Of a stretch of 64,000 nt of DNA, positions 25,480-37,160 are shown piece after piece. The position numbers were made by a program, and so were the translations under genes. Under the pieces are notes generated by a model. That model was given only the letters and a program-made list of their open reading frames with translations, had not been told where the DNA came from and did not search any database. Numbering within the stretch: position 1 is the first letter of the stretch; every line of letters begins with the position of its first letter. The DNA is taken from positions 52,242,079 through 52,306,078 of the forward strand of contig CM049309.1 in assembly GCA_026874595.1 (NCBI GenBank), given 5' to 3'. This DNA comes from Sipunculus nudus. Taxonomy: Eukaryota; Annelida; Sipuncula; Golfingiida; Sipunculidae.

Positions 25480-28400
25480 GGACACCTTTGGCATCTTTTC
25501 AGACACTTCAAGACTAAAAACATTCATTTTTTAGCATGTACCACACAGAGGTCAAAGAACTGTGCTTTGACCTTTACCTTCACAAAAGACCAAAAAGTTA
25601 TATAATTAAAGGTTTGGAAGAGGTCCTTCACAGAATCTCTGAATTCTGAACTTAAGGTCCATGATGACACGATTAGTTTATTAAGACTAAAAGTAGGCAT
25701 ATATAACTCTCAGTTACCTGAACATACATACATACACAGCTCAAAACATTACTTTATTGAATAACACTTGTATTTTACTCAACTATAGCTTACCTACAAA
25801 AAACAACAAAACAAGCACCATCAGTGTGGACATTTTAATGAGGTAACACCATAGTTCCAATAGAAAGCAATCCTGTAGCTCATTTCACCATATGGTGCTC
25901 ATGGATTTTTGGGAAGAATTCTTTGCATTATTTGTATAAATCTGAAATAAATACCTGTGGCAGCAATGGCTTCAAAGAGGATGAATTTACATTGTAATTG
26001 ATACAAGCTGCCACCTTTATTTTTGAACTTGTATCTGGATTGTACATGAGATTGCCCATTCAAATTACCAGTTATTATCTAAATTATTGAACCAGGTATC
26101 CTCTGTCAATTAACTAAATCACCAATAAGCTTAGCACACTTGATCAATGTACTAAACCAATTATTTATTTTTCCAATATTTAAACTAAAATTTATTATTT
26201 TTTTTTTATATATCATTTTCATGCTACCAAGAATGTAGCAGTTATGCTTTTTACAAACTCTAATTCAGGCCACTCTTGGACATTAAATTAAGTCTATAAA
26301 AAAGCATAACTGCCAAAGGCTTGCTTGTATGAAGATGATTTTTTTCTATTAACATTGCCCAAAACTTCAATATTTTAGCAAATTGATATAATCATTGGCT
26401 ATGGAATCTCCTTATGGAATATTATTGATTATCACTGGACACCCTATGTTGAAATAGGATACAGATGCCAACTAACATGTCATAAAATAACTCCAAAGAG
26501 ACAGTAAAGGAAAACATTTTCAACAAGAGGTGTTGATTGACACAGGGTTTCCAGTGTCTACTCTACACTCCCCCCCCCCTGAAACAACTAAAAGTACAAC
26601 ATGGTGGCTTAAACATGGGTTATATACCATTGGTTTACCTTAATTTACCAACCCACTACTTGGCAATGCCATCTTTGCCTTGTATGACTGCCAGGGTGCT
26701 GGCAAAGGGTAAGTGAATCAGATTAAGGCATCTATATAATATTTCCATAAAAAAGCAGCCGTCCTAGAAATGAATAAGTTTAATGGTATTTATGTTACCA
26801 CTCTGCAGGTGTGTACAGGGAAACTGAGGTATCATTATGTCACTCAAATTTTAAACACACTCTTCAGTTGAGATGTGCAAAGAACAAGACGCCTGGTGTC
26901 ATATAGTATAGAAAATTCTTGTGAAGAAAATAAATAACAACAAATTTAGCATATATGTCCCTGAAACTTTCCTTTTTTTAATGTTATCTTCATTTAAATT
27001 TTAAATAATGTAATTTAATTCATCAGCAGTGTACTTAATCAACATAAATTTAACTGGACAATAATGCCTTCAAGTTAAATCAAATTCTTCACCAAGACAT
27101 TCATAAAATACATATATATATTATTTCTGAATTACTCTTGGAATAATTGATGGGGATAGGTCTGTACATATTATTTTTAACAAATGTACAAGAAATGCCA
27201 TCCAGGCATTCTCTGGAACAAGGAAATATGGTAATAAGGCAAATTTCGTTTTCAGCCTATCTGCTAGTGCATCTAGATAAACAAGCAGTGGCCGTAATGG
27301 AGTCAGTGGCATTTGTATATAGTACTGCAAGGACAACAAAACGTGTATGTATTATGATCATTAACATTAATATTTAACAGACATTGCCATGAAAAAATTG
27401 AATCAAATTAGGTTTCCTGTTGACTTAGTGTGTAGGATGATAAAATTATTAATACACAGCAAAAGCAGAAGTCACATTAAATATAAAAGAACAGTCATTA
27501 TATGGAGAACACTGCCATACTCCTACAGTATACAGTACTAAAGGTTGTGCTCACACTATCCCTTCCTTGAAAGCAAATGAGGATGAGTGCCTGAAAATGA
27601 ATATGCAAATAGGTCTATAAATGCAAATATGTAATTAATATGCAGATAGGTCTATGTTTGAAGATTAATATGCAAATTGACCTATGTATGCAAATTAATA
27701 CGCAAATAGGCCTATATAGGCAAATTAATATGCAAACAGCTACATGTATGGAAATCAATATGCAAATAGACATCTATATGGAAATAAATATGCAAACAGA
27801 CCCAGGATCATGTGGCTACCTATAAATAATATGGCACTATTAAAAAATCTCTCAGTACATAAACAAATAATCAGGATACCTTTAATTAACATTTTTTTTG
27901 TCATGTATTTTATCTCTGATGAATTGGACATTACAGATTCAACAAAAACAAGAGACCCAAGGGTCATGAAACTCAGAAAATTAGGCTAGCACTTTGCTAA
28001 GCACTTTGGAAAATAATCATAGGTATATTTAGTGTAATTGCTGCTATGATAGTTAATTGATCCTTGGCATACAATAAGAGTCTATAATGAAGTTGGCTTT
28101 GTAAGTTGAAGTTCTGTTTGTGTATGTTTTTCTAAAATCTTGCATGATGACATGTGTATGATCTATTGTATTCATGCAGTTTAACAATACACAACATATC
28201 CGTTGAGCATCTCCAGCCAAAACCTGGAAGCCTTTAATGCACTCATAATAATGTGTATGCTCCAAATTTCATATAAAGTTGGTCATCATGACCTACTAAA
28301 ACATTTCAAGAAATTTTTTAAAAGTTAAATAAGAATATTCATGATATAAAATTATACAATGTGGCCTAGCTGCTTATGGTTGTTGGCTGTAAGACACAAC

Positions 28401-29570
28401 AACAATGTTGGAACATCTACTGGTGCTGCCTCCTAGCATCCATGAATACATGCCGTGGAATTTTATTGTTATACATGGATATGAAGAAATAATGATGCAC
28501 CTTGAGAAAAAAAAATGACAAAGTGACAAAGAAATACAAAGTGTATAATGACCGAATTCTAGATATTGATAGTTACACATACATACATTCACAGTCAAAA
28601 ACATATACTCAACCTTTCAACTCCCTTTTTACAAACCTGAATATTGATTTATTAGTTAGCACTTATAATTAAACAGAGGAGGGATGTGTATCCATCTATT
28701 TTACAAAAGCACAAAATAAAAGAGAAATTGAGGAGAACTTAACATCCGTCTTTACCTTGAATATCTTAAAGGGGCCTATTGACACATCACATGTTAAACA
28801 TACATGCAGTATAGCATTTTCTCCTTAACAGTGCTTTCTGCCAATAGTTCATTCTAAACCATTTGCCTACTCCTGTACAAAAGTGGAAATCAGGTTTTAC
28901 CAGGCATGATCAGTGGCCCAAAACATGTACATAATGTACATGCAACCTTGTCACACAAATCAAGATTTTTCAAGCTTTCAATTAGTGTTTCTTCTTTCAT
29001 GGTTTCTCCTTGTTAGTGAGTCATTGTACATGCACAAGATCAGACCTCTGGCACACTTTCTTGTTATGGTAAACAGATGTGTGTTTACACACAACCAACC
29101 ATTACAACTTGCAAAACTAGTGGACTGGAAATAATGATCGAGTCTGTATGCTGGGTTGGTTTTGCTGGGGAAACTTTTTTATTCAGCCCTAATGAACTTA
29201 TTTTGAACAGCATACAATATTTATACATATATATTACTGTGAATATGTATGTACCTTTAAAATATAAGGTCATTTGGAATCTAATCCTGACCCGAATTAT
29301 ACTCCTCCCAGTTGTTGTAAAATATAATCTTGGTGAGATTTGCACTACTGCTGCCATCTGCCAGTATTAGTCAGTACTAGTTAGTCATTACTCCTGAGGT
29401 TTAACTCAAAGAAATCATAAGAGATTGTGTGATCTTTCATTTAAAGACTGCTATTCACCTGACTTACTGTAAAATTTATTTGATTTCTGACTTTTTCTCA
29501 GTAAGTAAACACTGTACACATGCCCATATAGACAAAGAGAAAAACCATAAGATCAGAGGAGGCTGAAGTG
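25480..29570. other. No gene recognised; short ~35-bp AT-rich repeats at 27590-27800
   Basis: At about 27590-27800 the phrase 'aattaatatgcaaatag-cctatgtatg' repeats some six times with a period near 33-36 bp, a small minisatellite. At about 27948 is an aaacaagagacccaagggtcatg motif like those at 12186 and 62630. No exon with convincing coding character was seen. Confidence 0.45.
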
Positions 29571-29574
29571 CAGA

Positions 29575-29850
29575 ATTTAAAAAGTCACTAGTTGTTGTTA
29601 GCGGAGCATGTGAAGCAATGCATCTTTGTCATTTGCGAACTTTGCTTTGCCTGATTTGCCACCAGATGTCCTTGTCAGACATGTTTGGATTATGACCACG
29701 TGCCATTTGAGTGGACCTCTCACATGTTAAAAACATAGGGATATAAACGAAACAGTCCTTGCACCATGGGATCAGCATTTTTTGGCTTATTTTTACACAA
29801 AGTTCAACATATCATCTTTATTTAATATACCTCATGTGTCAGAATATGCC
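29575..29850 (+). repeat. ~250-bp dispersed repeat (R250), copy 2
   Basis: It matches the other copies through 'gatttgccaccagatgtccttgt', 'acatgttaaaaacatagggatataaac' (given here in two parts of one stretch), 'atcagcatttt' and 'tggcttatttttac'. Confidence 0.55.
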
Positions 29851-29859
29851 TCATCCATA

Positions 29860-31365
29860 ATAATGCTACATACAATAAATCTGTTTATTCCTTTGTATGA
29901 CAATGGCTGAAAATCACCTCTGACTATAAGCTTAAACTTCAGCAATATTTCATGATTCAAACGTCAACAAATCATGGGTAAATGTTGAACTTCAGCCCAA
30001 ACTAACGACAGTAAGGGGGGTGAAGCTTTCACATTCAGGTAGACATAACACAAAATAAAGGTACAATAATAATAAGGCTAAAACAAAACAGTTCCATCTC
30101 CCTACCAGCAAAGATCTGGCCACCACACACTACCACAATATCATGCTTCGTCGAGCCACTCTTGCATCTATTTCATGAATAATTAAAACAAGGCAACTGA
30201 ACTAATCAAATGTACACTTGTTTGATCATGCAGCTCTGAAGCACATCTGTTGATAATTTCAAAACAAATGTTAAGCATATATTTCCAGAGGGCCATCAAG
30301 AATTTGACCATTCAAATTAAGCCTTGTAAGCCCATCTTATTTCAGTGCATGTGCATGGTCTTTTGCTGATGGGGAGTGAATAGCATGATTTTTATATTTG
30401 GTTCATTGGATTTGATATGGAGTATTAAGTGATTTTGGCCCAAACACTCGCAGGTGTGTTCGTTATTCATGATTTAGATTCCAGAGTGGCTTAATGAAGC
30501 AAGGCATCATTGTAGCAAACATGGTCAGCCTTTGCTGGTAAGAAGATGAACAGATCAAAGAGTTGTGTGAAGAAAAAACTCCTTGCTATATCTTACCGCT
30601 ATATTATTAAAATCACCCTTCTGTTTTTTGCATATGGAATGAAGGCACTAGAACTAAGTACACGCTTATACAATTATTTTCTATTTACAAGTGATATTTT
30701 ATTCACATTTCATTTATATTTCTTGAGTAATGGTTATAAATTATATATAACTGGCTCATTTATTTTCAAGGTAAAATCAATGCATTGGCAGCAATGAGAC
30801 AGTTTTAAACATACCAAACTAGAATTTTTTTATATGAAAATGGTTAAACGTCACTCTGAAATCTAACAAATTATATTTATACATGTACCCAGGGATATTG
30901 CATGCCTGATCTAAATGTTAGGATGCGTTTGTCAAAACCTCCTGGAACCCAACCCCCAAAACACTTTGACCCTGCTAACTATTCCTTTAAAGGAACATGC
31001 TATTTATGCTATTTTTTGTGACCCCCTATGCTTTGTACATACTATGTTCATTTAAGTAAGAAAAATCAACTCTGCATTTAGGACTATCTCTCTAAGCTTC
31101 TCAATGATAACATTTTTCTATGGCACAAATATGTAAGCACTCCGCTTTTAGGTAGGTCAACTCAAAAACTATCATCCATTTTTACATGAATATGTCCTAA
31201 AAGGAATGCCCACACAAGTCATGGGGTACATATTTAAGGCCTGAGTGATGGGAAAGATTTAATACAGTCTCAAGAACAAATTAAAGTAGTACTCTGAACA
31301 CAGAGTTGGTGACCACATTATTTTTGTTTAAAATATTTAATGTACAGGTATGCTCTATTTGCATT
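29860..31365. other. Intergenic, probably containing the 3' UTR of the minus-strand gene
   Basis: It lies directly downstream of the stop codon of the minus-strand gene. Candidate ATTAAA polyadenylation signals (tttaat on the plus strand) lie at 31336-31341 and 31258-31263. No other gene is seen. Confidence 0.4.
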
Positions 31366-32702
31366 CTATTGTTGGTAGCTGGCTGAGTAGTTTCCTGGTG
31401 TCTGCTGAGTACTCAGGTTGGCCATCTGAGCCATATAGCCCAGTACCCATTGTCTAATCTCATCCTCCGCATGTCTCTGCACCATGTCATTATAATTCTC
31501 CTGCCCATATTCTTGTCTACTATTTACATCTTCTGTTTGGTGTGGACTAGGCCCAGGTGGGAGGTGCCTGTTGTCAGTCACTGGAGGTCGTGGGTCATGG
31601 GGGTGGAGATTTGCATATGTAGGAGCTTCATCTGAATTGACTGACTGTGGATCTGTGCCTGGTCTAGTTGTATCATGCATACTATTTGGTGGCTCCATCT
31701 GGTGTTGAGTTGTGTTCTGCTGCATAACATGTGGTGGTTCATTTGTAAGATGATTTGCATTTTGCATAGATGATGAGGGTTCAACCATGTTGAACACCTG
31801 TGTTGGCATGTTCATAGCGAGTCCGTCTGCAGGGTGCTGAGGGGCATTAGGTAGTACATTTTGGGTCTCCATGTTTTGCATGTTGGTGTAGCTGCCTAGA
31901 GGGTTGGTGTCTGCATTGTGTAAATTTCTATATACAGTGAGAGGGTGGGAATCATCACTGTTATATACATCTCTAGCAAACTGGGGGTGATCCCCCACAG
32001 AGTCTGAACAGGAAGTGGGCGGAGCTTGGTACATATGACTGGCAGTTGTATATGTGTCACTGGAGGATGATGCCTGCATTGGTGACACATAGTACACTTC
32101 ACCAATATAACTCTGTGTGCTGTACAGTGCAGGTTTAGGGTCTTCTGTCCCAGTCACTGAAACAGTACCAGGGCTTGGGCTTTGCAGGCTTCCTTCACTG
32201 CATTCAGCAACTACTGGCTGTGTGGTTTGCATTATTTTCTGCGAGTCCTGTTTTTTTGGCTGGGAGCCTTTAGGTCTGAGTGATATTTTATGTCTCATTA
32301 AAAACCTTGCCAACCAACCCTTACTTGCAGTAAATTCCTTGACCGGTGTGTCCCCTTCCATTGAAGCATAGATCTCTAAAGCCTTTTTGCAAATCATTGC
32401 ACCTGTGAACTTAACATTTTCTTTATAACACTGGTCCATCCATGCAAGTAATTTCTCATCCAAACAGGAACCAACACCTTTCCTGCCAGCTCCAACAGTT
32501 CTGGTCCGGAAACCCTCATTTTTCGTGAGGAGAGCTCGGAGTTTGTCCTCGTCCTTGCACCACTCTCGTATACGCTTCATGTCCACTTTGTACCTCTTCG
32601 CCGCAGCAGATTTGGAGTGTTTTCTGGCAAACTCAACTGCTTCTAGTTTGTAGTACACATTGTACTTTTTATAACGAGTACTGCCCAAGTCTGTTGGAGG
32701 TT
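31366..32702 (-). CDS. Last coding exon: DNA-binding module 4 plus disordered C-terminal tail
   Basis: The acceptor attatcatttcag precedes a phase-1 entry; the exon ends in TAG (31366-31368). The first ~145 residues form a complete module: KKYNVYYKLEAVEFARK, KRYKVDMKRIREWC, the linker VGAGRK, LDEKLLAWMDQC, and finally FTASKGWLARFLMRHKISL. The pattern Y-KLEAV...I-x-W-C...G-GRK...F-x-AS-GWL-x-F-L-R matches the Brinker-type and CENP-B/Tc5-type HTH pair of pogo-like transposases. The remaining ~300 residues are rich in Asn, Gln, Pro, Ser, Thr, His and Met and look disordered. The end NYSASYQQ has no DDE catalytic domain after it. An in-frame TTG near the exon start is not a start codon: the reading frame continues through the splice site. 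Confidence 0.85.
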
Positions 32703-33154
32703 CTGAAATGATAATATTTCAAATACAGTAAAACCATGTTGCTTCAAAGTTGAAGAAAACCAGAATAAAGCTTCTACATGTTATAGGGTTGACACCAGCA
32801 GGTTGAAATTTATATAGTTAACTTTGAACATGAAACATCAACACAAGTGGGCAATTTGATTAACCAAATTTAACACAAAAAGGGTTGACTGAATATCACT
32901 TATGAGTAAATAACTTAAGCTTAACCCTGAGTTTTACTAAGCATATTAACTGTGAAAAACAGCAGGCAAAGTTTGTCCAGTGGAAAATATTCTGCCATTC
33001 TAGAGAGTGTAATTAAATTCAAAAGCTTATTTTCTTAAAAATAATATTTCTATAGTAATGTATATATATATGAGTAAACTTACAAAACTCTCCCTATGCA
33101 TAAATGCAGGTAAAATTACAGTTAGTTTAAAATGAGATATGTTGATATCCCTAC

Positions 33155-33928
33155 CTGAAAGGATCTCATTCATTTTTGAAGATTCCTCAGAACTCCCCTT
33201 AGCTTTTAATTCATATTTGATATTCTCTTCAATATCATCAACTGGTGACAGCTGTTCTTCATCTAATTCATCTTTCTCATCAGATATCATTTTCTGGGTC
33301 AGCCTCATCTTGGTTCTCCGTCGTAAATTATGGGATGGCACAACAGAATTGTCACTAACTGCTGATACAGCTGCTTCGCCAACAGGTGATACGGTTGTGT
33401 CATCTTCCTTTTCATCCTGACCTTGATTGTCAGCCTGACCTTGACTGTCAGACTGACCTTGACCTTCAACTGATTCTTCCCCTATATCTGCTGCTGATAA
33501 CTGGTGCAGAGAGAGTTTATTTCGTGCAAGAAAATTTTTCAACCAACCTTGGCTAGCTGAAAATTTTATATCACTAGTGACCCCTTCTTTACATTCTTGG
33601 AGAATCGCGAGTGCTTTTTGCCGAATGAGAGAACTGCTAATGAAGGTATCCTCCTCTTTGCACTGTTTTATCCATTTAAGCAGCTTTTCATCAAGAAGTC
33701 CTCCCATTCCTTTGCGGCCTCCACCACCCATCCGTTTGCGATCCCCCTCATTTCTTGCCAGTGCTTCCCTGAGCTGACTCTCATTCTGACACCAGTGTCT
33801 GATCTGTTTTGGATCAACTTTAAAGGCCTTGGCAGTTGCAATCTTCGATGTATGCTTAGCATGGTCTACAGCTCGCAGTTTGAAGGCAACACTGTAAGCT
33901 TTATGTACAGCTGGGGCACCCATTTCTT
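33155..33928 (-). CDS. Coding exon with DNA-binding module 3
   Basis: It is bounded by acceptor ttttttatattttcag and donor gtaggg; length 774, phase 1 in and phase 1 out. The module runs from VHKAYSVAFKLRAVDHAK through QIRHWCQNE, GGGGRK, LLDEKLLKWIKQC to FSASQGWLKNFLARNKLSL. Behind it lie a repetitive QGQ/DSQGQ/DNQGQ stretch, an acidic segment, a basic NLRRRTKMRL cluster that could serve as a nuclear localisation signal, and another acidic part (DEKDELDEEQ). An ATG close to the exon start (EEMGAP) could permit an internal start in a shorter transcript. I favour an internal exon because the phases match both neighbours. Confidence 0.85.
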
Positions 33929-35052
33929 CTGAAAATATAAAAAAAAAAAAAAAGTTCAAAGTCATTTTAATTTTGAGGTAAATTAACTATCAGGTTTGTG
34001 TATCCATCTATGTGTGATTTCTCCCTGTTCCAACATTAAAGTTTCAACATATCTGAGGTCTGACAATAAATTTTTACAAGTTAAAAAATGGGGAAGTACC
34101 TGCTATAGGTTTAATCTGATTTAAACCCCCTTTATCATATCCAGTACAACTCACAATATTTTCCTCAAATTTGATGGTCCAATGTATTTTACTAAAAACT
34201 TGGTACAAGGTACAAGCTACCTTTCTCTGATAGTACTTTTGCCAATATTGCAAAAAACTGGTGGAATCAAAATCTTACTCAGGATATAAAACTAATATCA
34301 TGTCTAAACTTGGTTCTGATTGATTTACTGAAGTTCTTAATTCTAAGTCTATGGCAAAAGAGGTTTTACATCTATTTCTGTAGAGGTCATACTACTGGTT
34401 TAATAAATGACAGAGAACTTCAGACCATACATCAATCTAAGTGAACTGAGTTTAAAACAATAAACAATGATGATAATAAAATATTAAACACCAGATATTA
34501 ATTCCATCATTATAAACATCCATGTGATCACAATAACTCAGTAATTAACAGAATGCCCTGTAGGTCAATGTCAAAGAATAACTTTATAAACATCTTCCTG
34601 GGAGCAAGGTCTCAAGCTCTGTTAAACAGAGCCTTGCTTCAGCCAGCCCCCAAGAATGCTATTTCATGAATTATTAACAAGGTAATTGAACAAATTGAAT
34701 GGCTAGTGTACAGTCCCACTAAAGAGCATGGAAAACTATTCTGGCAATGGGAGGCATTATGGAGAATCTGACCAGTAAGATAAAGGCTTGTAAACCTGGT
34801 CATTTTCTAGTGCATGTTTTTGATGGAATGCTGTGTGAACAGTTTTGATTTCTTTGTAACTATTGTAACAATGGCTTTGATTGGCTGTTATGCCACATCA
34901 CATGCACTTGTGTTCAAAATTCATGATATAGCAGGCCAGAAGGCTCGGTGAAGCAAGGTCTCTGCTCAACAGAACTTGAGACCTGGCTTGAGGGAAGATG
35001 GAAGTCAAATCATTGATACTTTTCTGTACTGAATACGTTTAATCAAACTCAC

Positions 35053-35489
35053 CATATGTGTCCACATTATCACGTTCTACCGGTTTCTCTCTGATGGGCT
35101 CCCCCTCCACTGCTGTCACTAATGAAACTTTGTTAACCTGGGGCATCCTCTTTTTCCTCGTTACAGAGATGGTCTCTTCTTCATCACTTGCACTTTCATC
35201 CATTGGATAATTGATTTTACGTTTACTAGGTGCACGGAGGGACCGCCTTACTGCCGTACCTTCAGGCATCTCTTTGACCATGGCTTTAGTGGTGATGGTG
35301 GAGGATGGGTTATTTGTGTTCTTCTTATCGAATTTGTTACCATGGTCACCTGTAGCTTGATCATCACTATCTCCAGGATCTGTTGAATGATCCATTCCAG
35401 TTATTTTTTTAGTAAATGCAGGTTCTTCTTTGGTTGGTGGCTCTGGGTTTGAAAATGGATCATCACTGTTGATGGTTTTCATGGAAGCC
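35053..35489 (-). CDS. Linker exon between modules 2 and 3, acidic/basic, probably disordered
   Basis: The acceptor tgtcaatttacag fits phase 2 and the donor gtgagt gives phase 1; length 437. It encodes ASMKTINSDDPFSNPEPPTKE and onward, an acidic Asp/Ser-rich part, then the basic runs RRSLRAPSKRK and TRKKRMP, both candidate nuclear localisation signals, separated by DESASDEEE (possible casein kinase 2 sites). No fold is recognised. The first split codon completes the Arg of the RHR that ends module 2, so the FL-W-RH-R ending of the module depends on this junction. Confidence 0.75.
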
Positions 35490-37160
35490 CTGTAAATTGA
35501 CATCATTTCTTACAAAATCTATTCATGTTTGTTAAATAGAGGCAAATACAGACAGGTCTGAGGCAGTGTGAAAATAAATGAGACATTTTGTATATAAATG
35601 TGTTATTTACATTATAATTACACTGATATCAATACTGTGTAATTATTAGGAATTTTACATTTGAAATTAAGATACCCTTACAGAACATCAATGTGATATT
35701 GACTACAAAAGATTCACATTTGGCACATCCAAAAAATTTCCTTGCCATCATATCAGTTAAACACCTCTGTGAAATATTCAAATTGTTCAAAGTCTGAAAC
35801 AAGGTATTAACAAAAATTCTTCAAGTTACTTTTCGAGATTCCTTTGTTTTACTCGGCTGGAATATCTCACATTTAAAACGTGCACAAAAACACCTAAAAG
35901 AGACATATCCACAGGCAGTTAACAACTGCTGCTTTGTTAAAAGCAGACAAACCTCTTGAATAAGGTAACTATGTTGCTGCTATGCCTTTCATATCAAATG
36001 CAAGATTATGAACTTATTAAGGACAACCAGTTTGAAGTGTAGCAGGAGCTTAACATCATTATACCATTAGTTCTATCAGTGTACCAGTCTTGGTCAAAGG
36101 GCTAAGTAAACATCTTGAAACTGTGCTATGGAGGGTATGAGTTCAAGTCTGACAATGCAAATTATTATCAATTTTTAATGTGAATGGTATGATTACCTGA
36201 CAATTAAGCATTAAGCTATCACACTTGGCTATCACACTCACTAAGGACTGGATATGACAGACAGATGATACTGGTGACAGACTGTGTGACTGGCAAGTCT
36301 CTCCAACAGGCAATGATGTAGTCGAGTCCACACCATCACAGTCCAAGCGCTGATCTGAATCCACTTGAAGCTAAGTCCAGGTACTTGAGATTTGAATTCA
36401 AGACCACCTTCTTAGTCATTTGGAGCCCGAGTCAAAGTCAAAGTCCAAATATTTGAAATGGAAATTTATAAATCATCTAAATTTTTAAGTTAAAGTTCAC
36501 ACATGCTTTTACTATAAATATAATGCTTATAATAAAATTCCATTCATAGATGCTAATTCTGTACAAAGCTCTGTATATACAGTGTTATTTTTTTTAAATT
36601 TTTTTTTGGTTAGTGGTTCCAACATGTACATTGATCTTTATAAAATGTGACACAGTTGAGTTTTCTACTGGACTCGGGCTGATTTCTCCAGTCCTTACCT
36701 CTGAGTCTGAGTACAAGTCCAAGTCCTGGACCCTTGAGTCTAAGCCCAGGTCCCTTAAAGAAGTGGACTTAAGTCCAACCTTGAGTCTAAGTCTGGATTT
36801 GAGTCCTATTTCACTTCCAACAGGAATCATCAAACTGAAAACAGGGCTGGCTGGCCTAGGATGACACCTGGGATACAATGGTTATATGGAGAGGCCAATA
36901 TTGTAAACCATGTTAAGCAGTCCTATCAGGAGAAAATCTAAGTATGATTAGTACCTTTGGTTAAAAAATTAATTATATCATCAAACAACAAGGCCTACAG
37001 GCCTAATGCGAACCTGTGCAAAGTTTGGGAGTATGAATGGAGGTTTATTTTTAAAATTTAATATTGATCCTTTTAAGTCCTGCATATCTACCTTAGTCAT
37101 TATGATTTCAGCAAAATGGACATTTCAGACCTGCAAGTTTCAGACTAGGACATTTTAAAA

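Noticed and set aside
31450-32371. Plus- and minus-strand frames of 61-84 codons
   Set aside because: They are alternative frames of the final exon of the multi-module gene.
33139-33932. Plus-strand frames of 66-111 codons
   Set aside because: They are antisense shadows of the module 3 exon.
35493-35512. Alternative phase-1 acceptor (tgtaag) for the exon at 35053-35489
   Set aside because: It lacks a pyrimidine tract, and the preceding exon ends in phase 2, which matches the stronger aatttacag acceptor.
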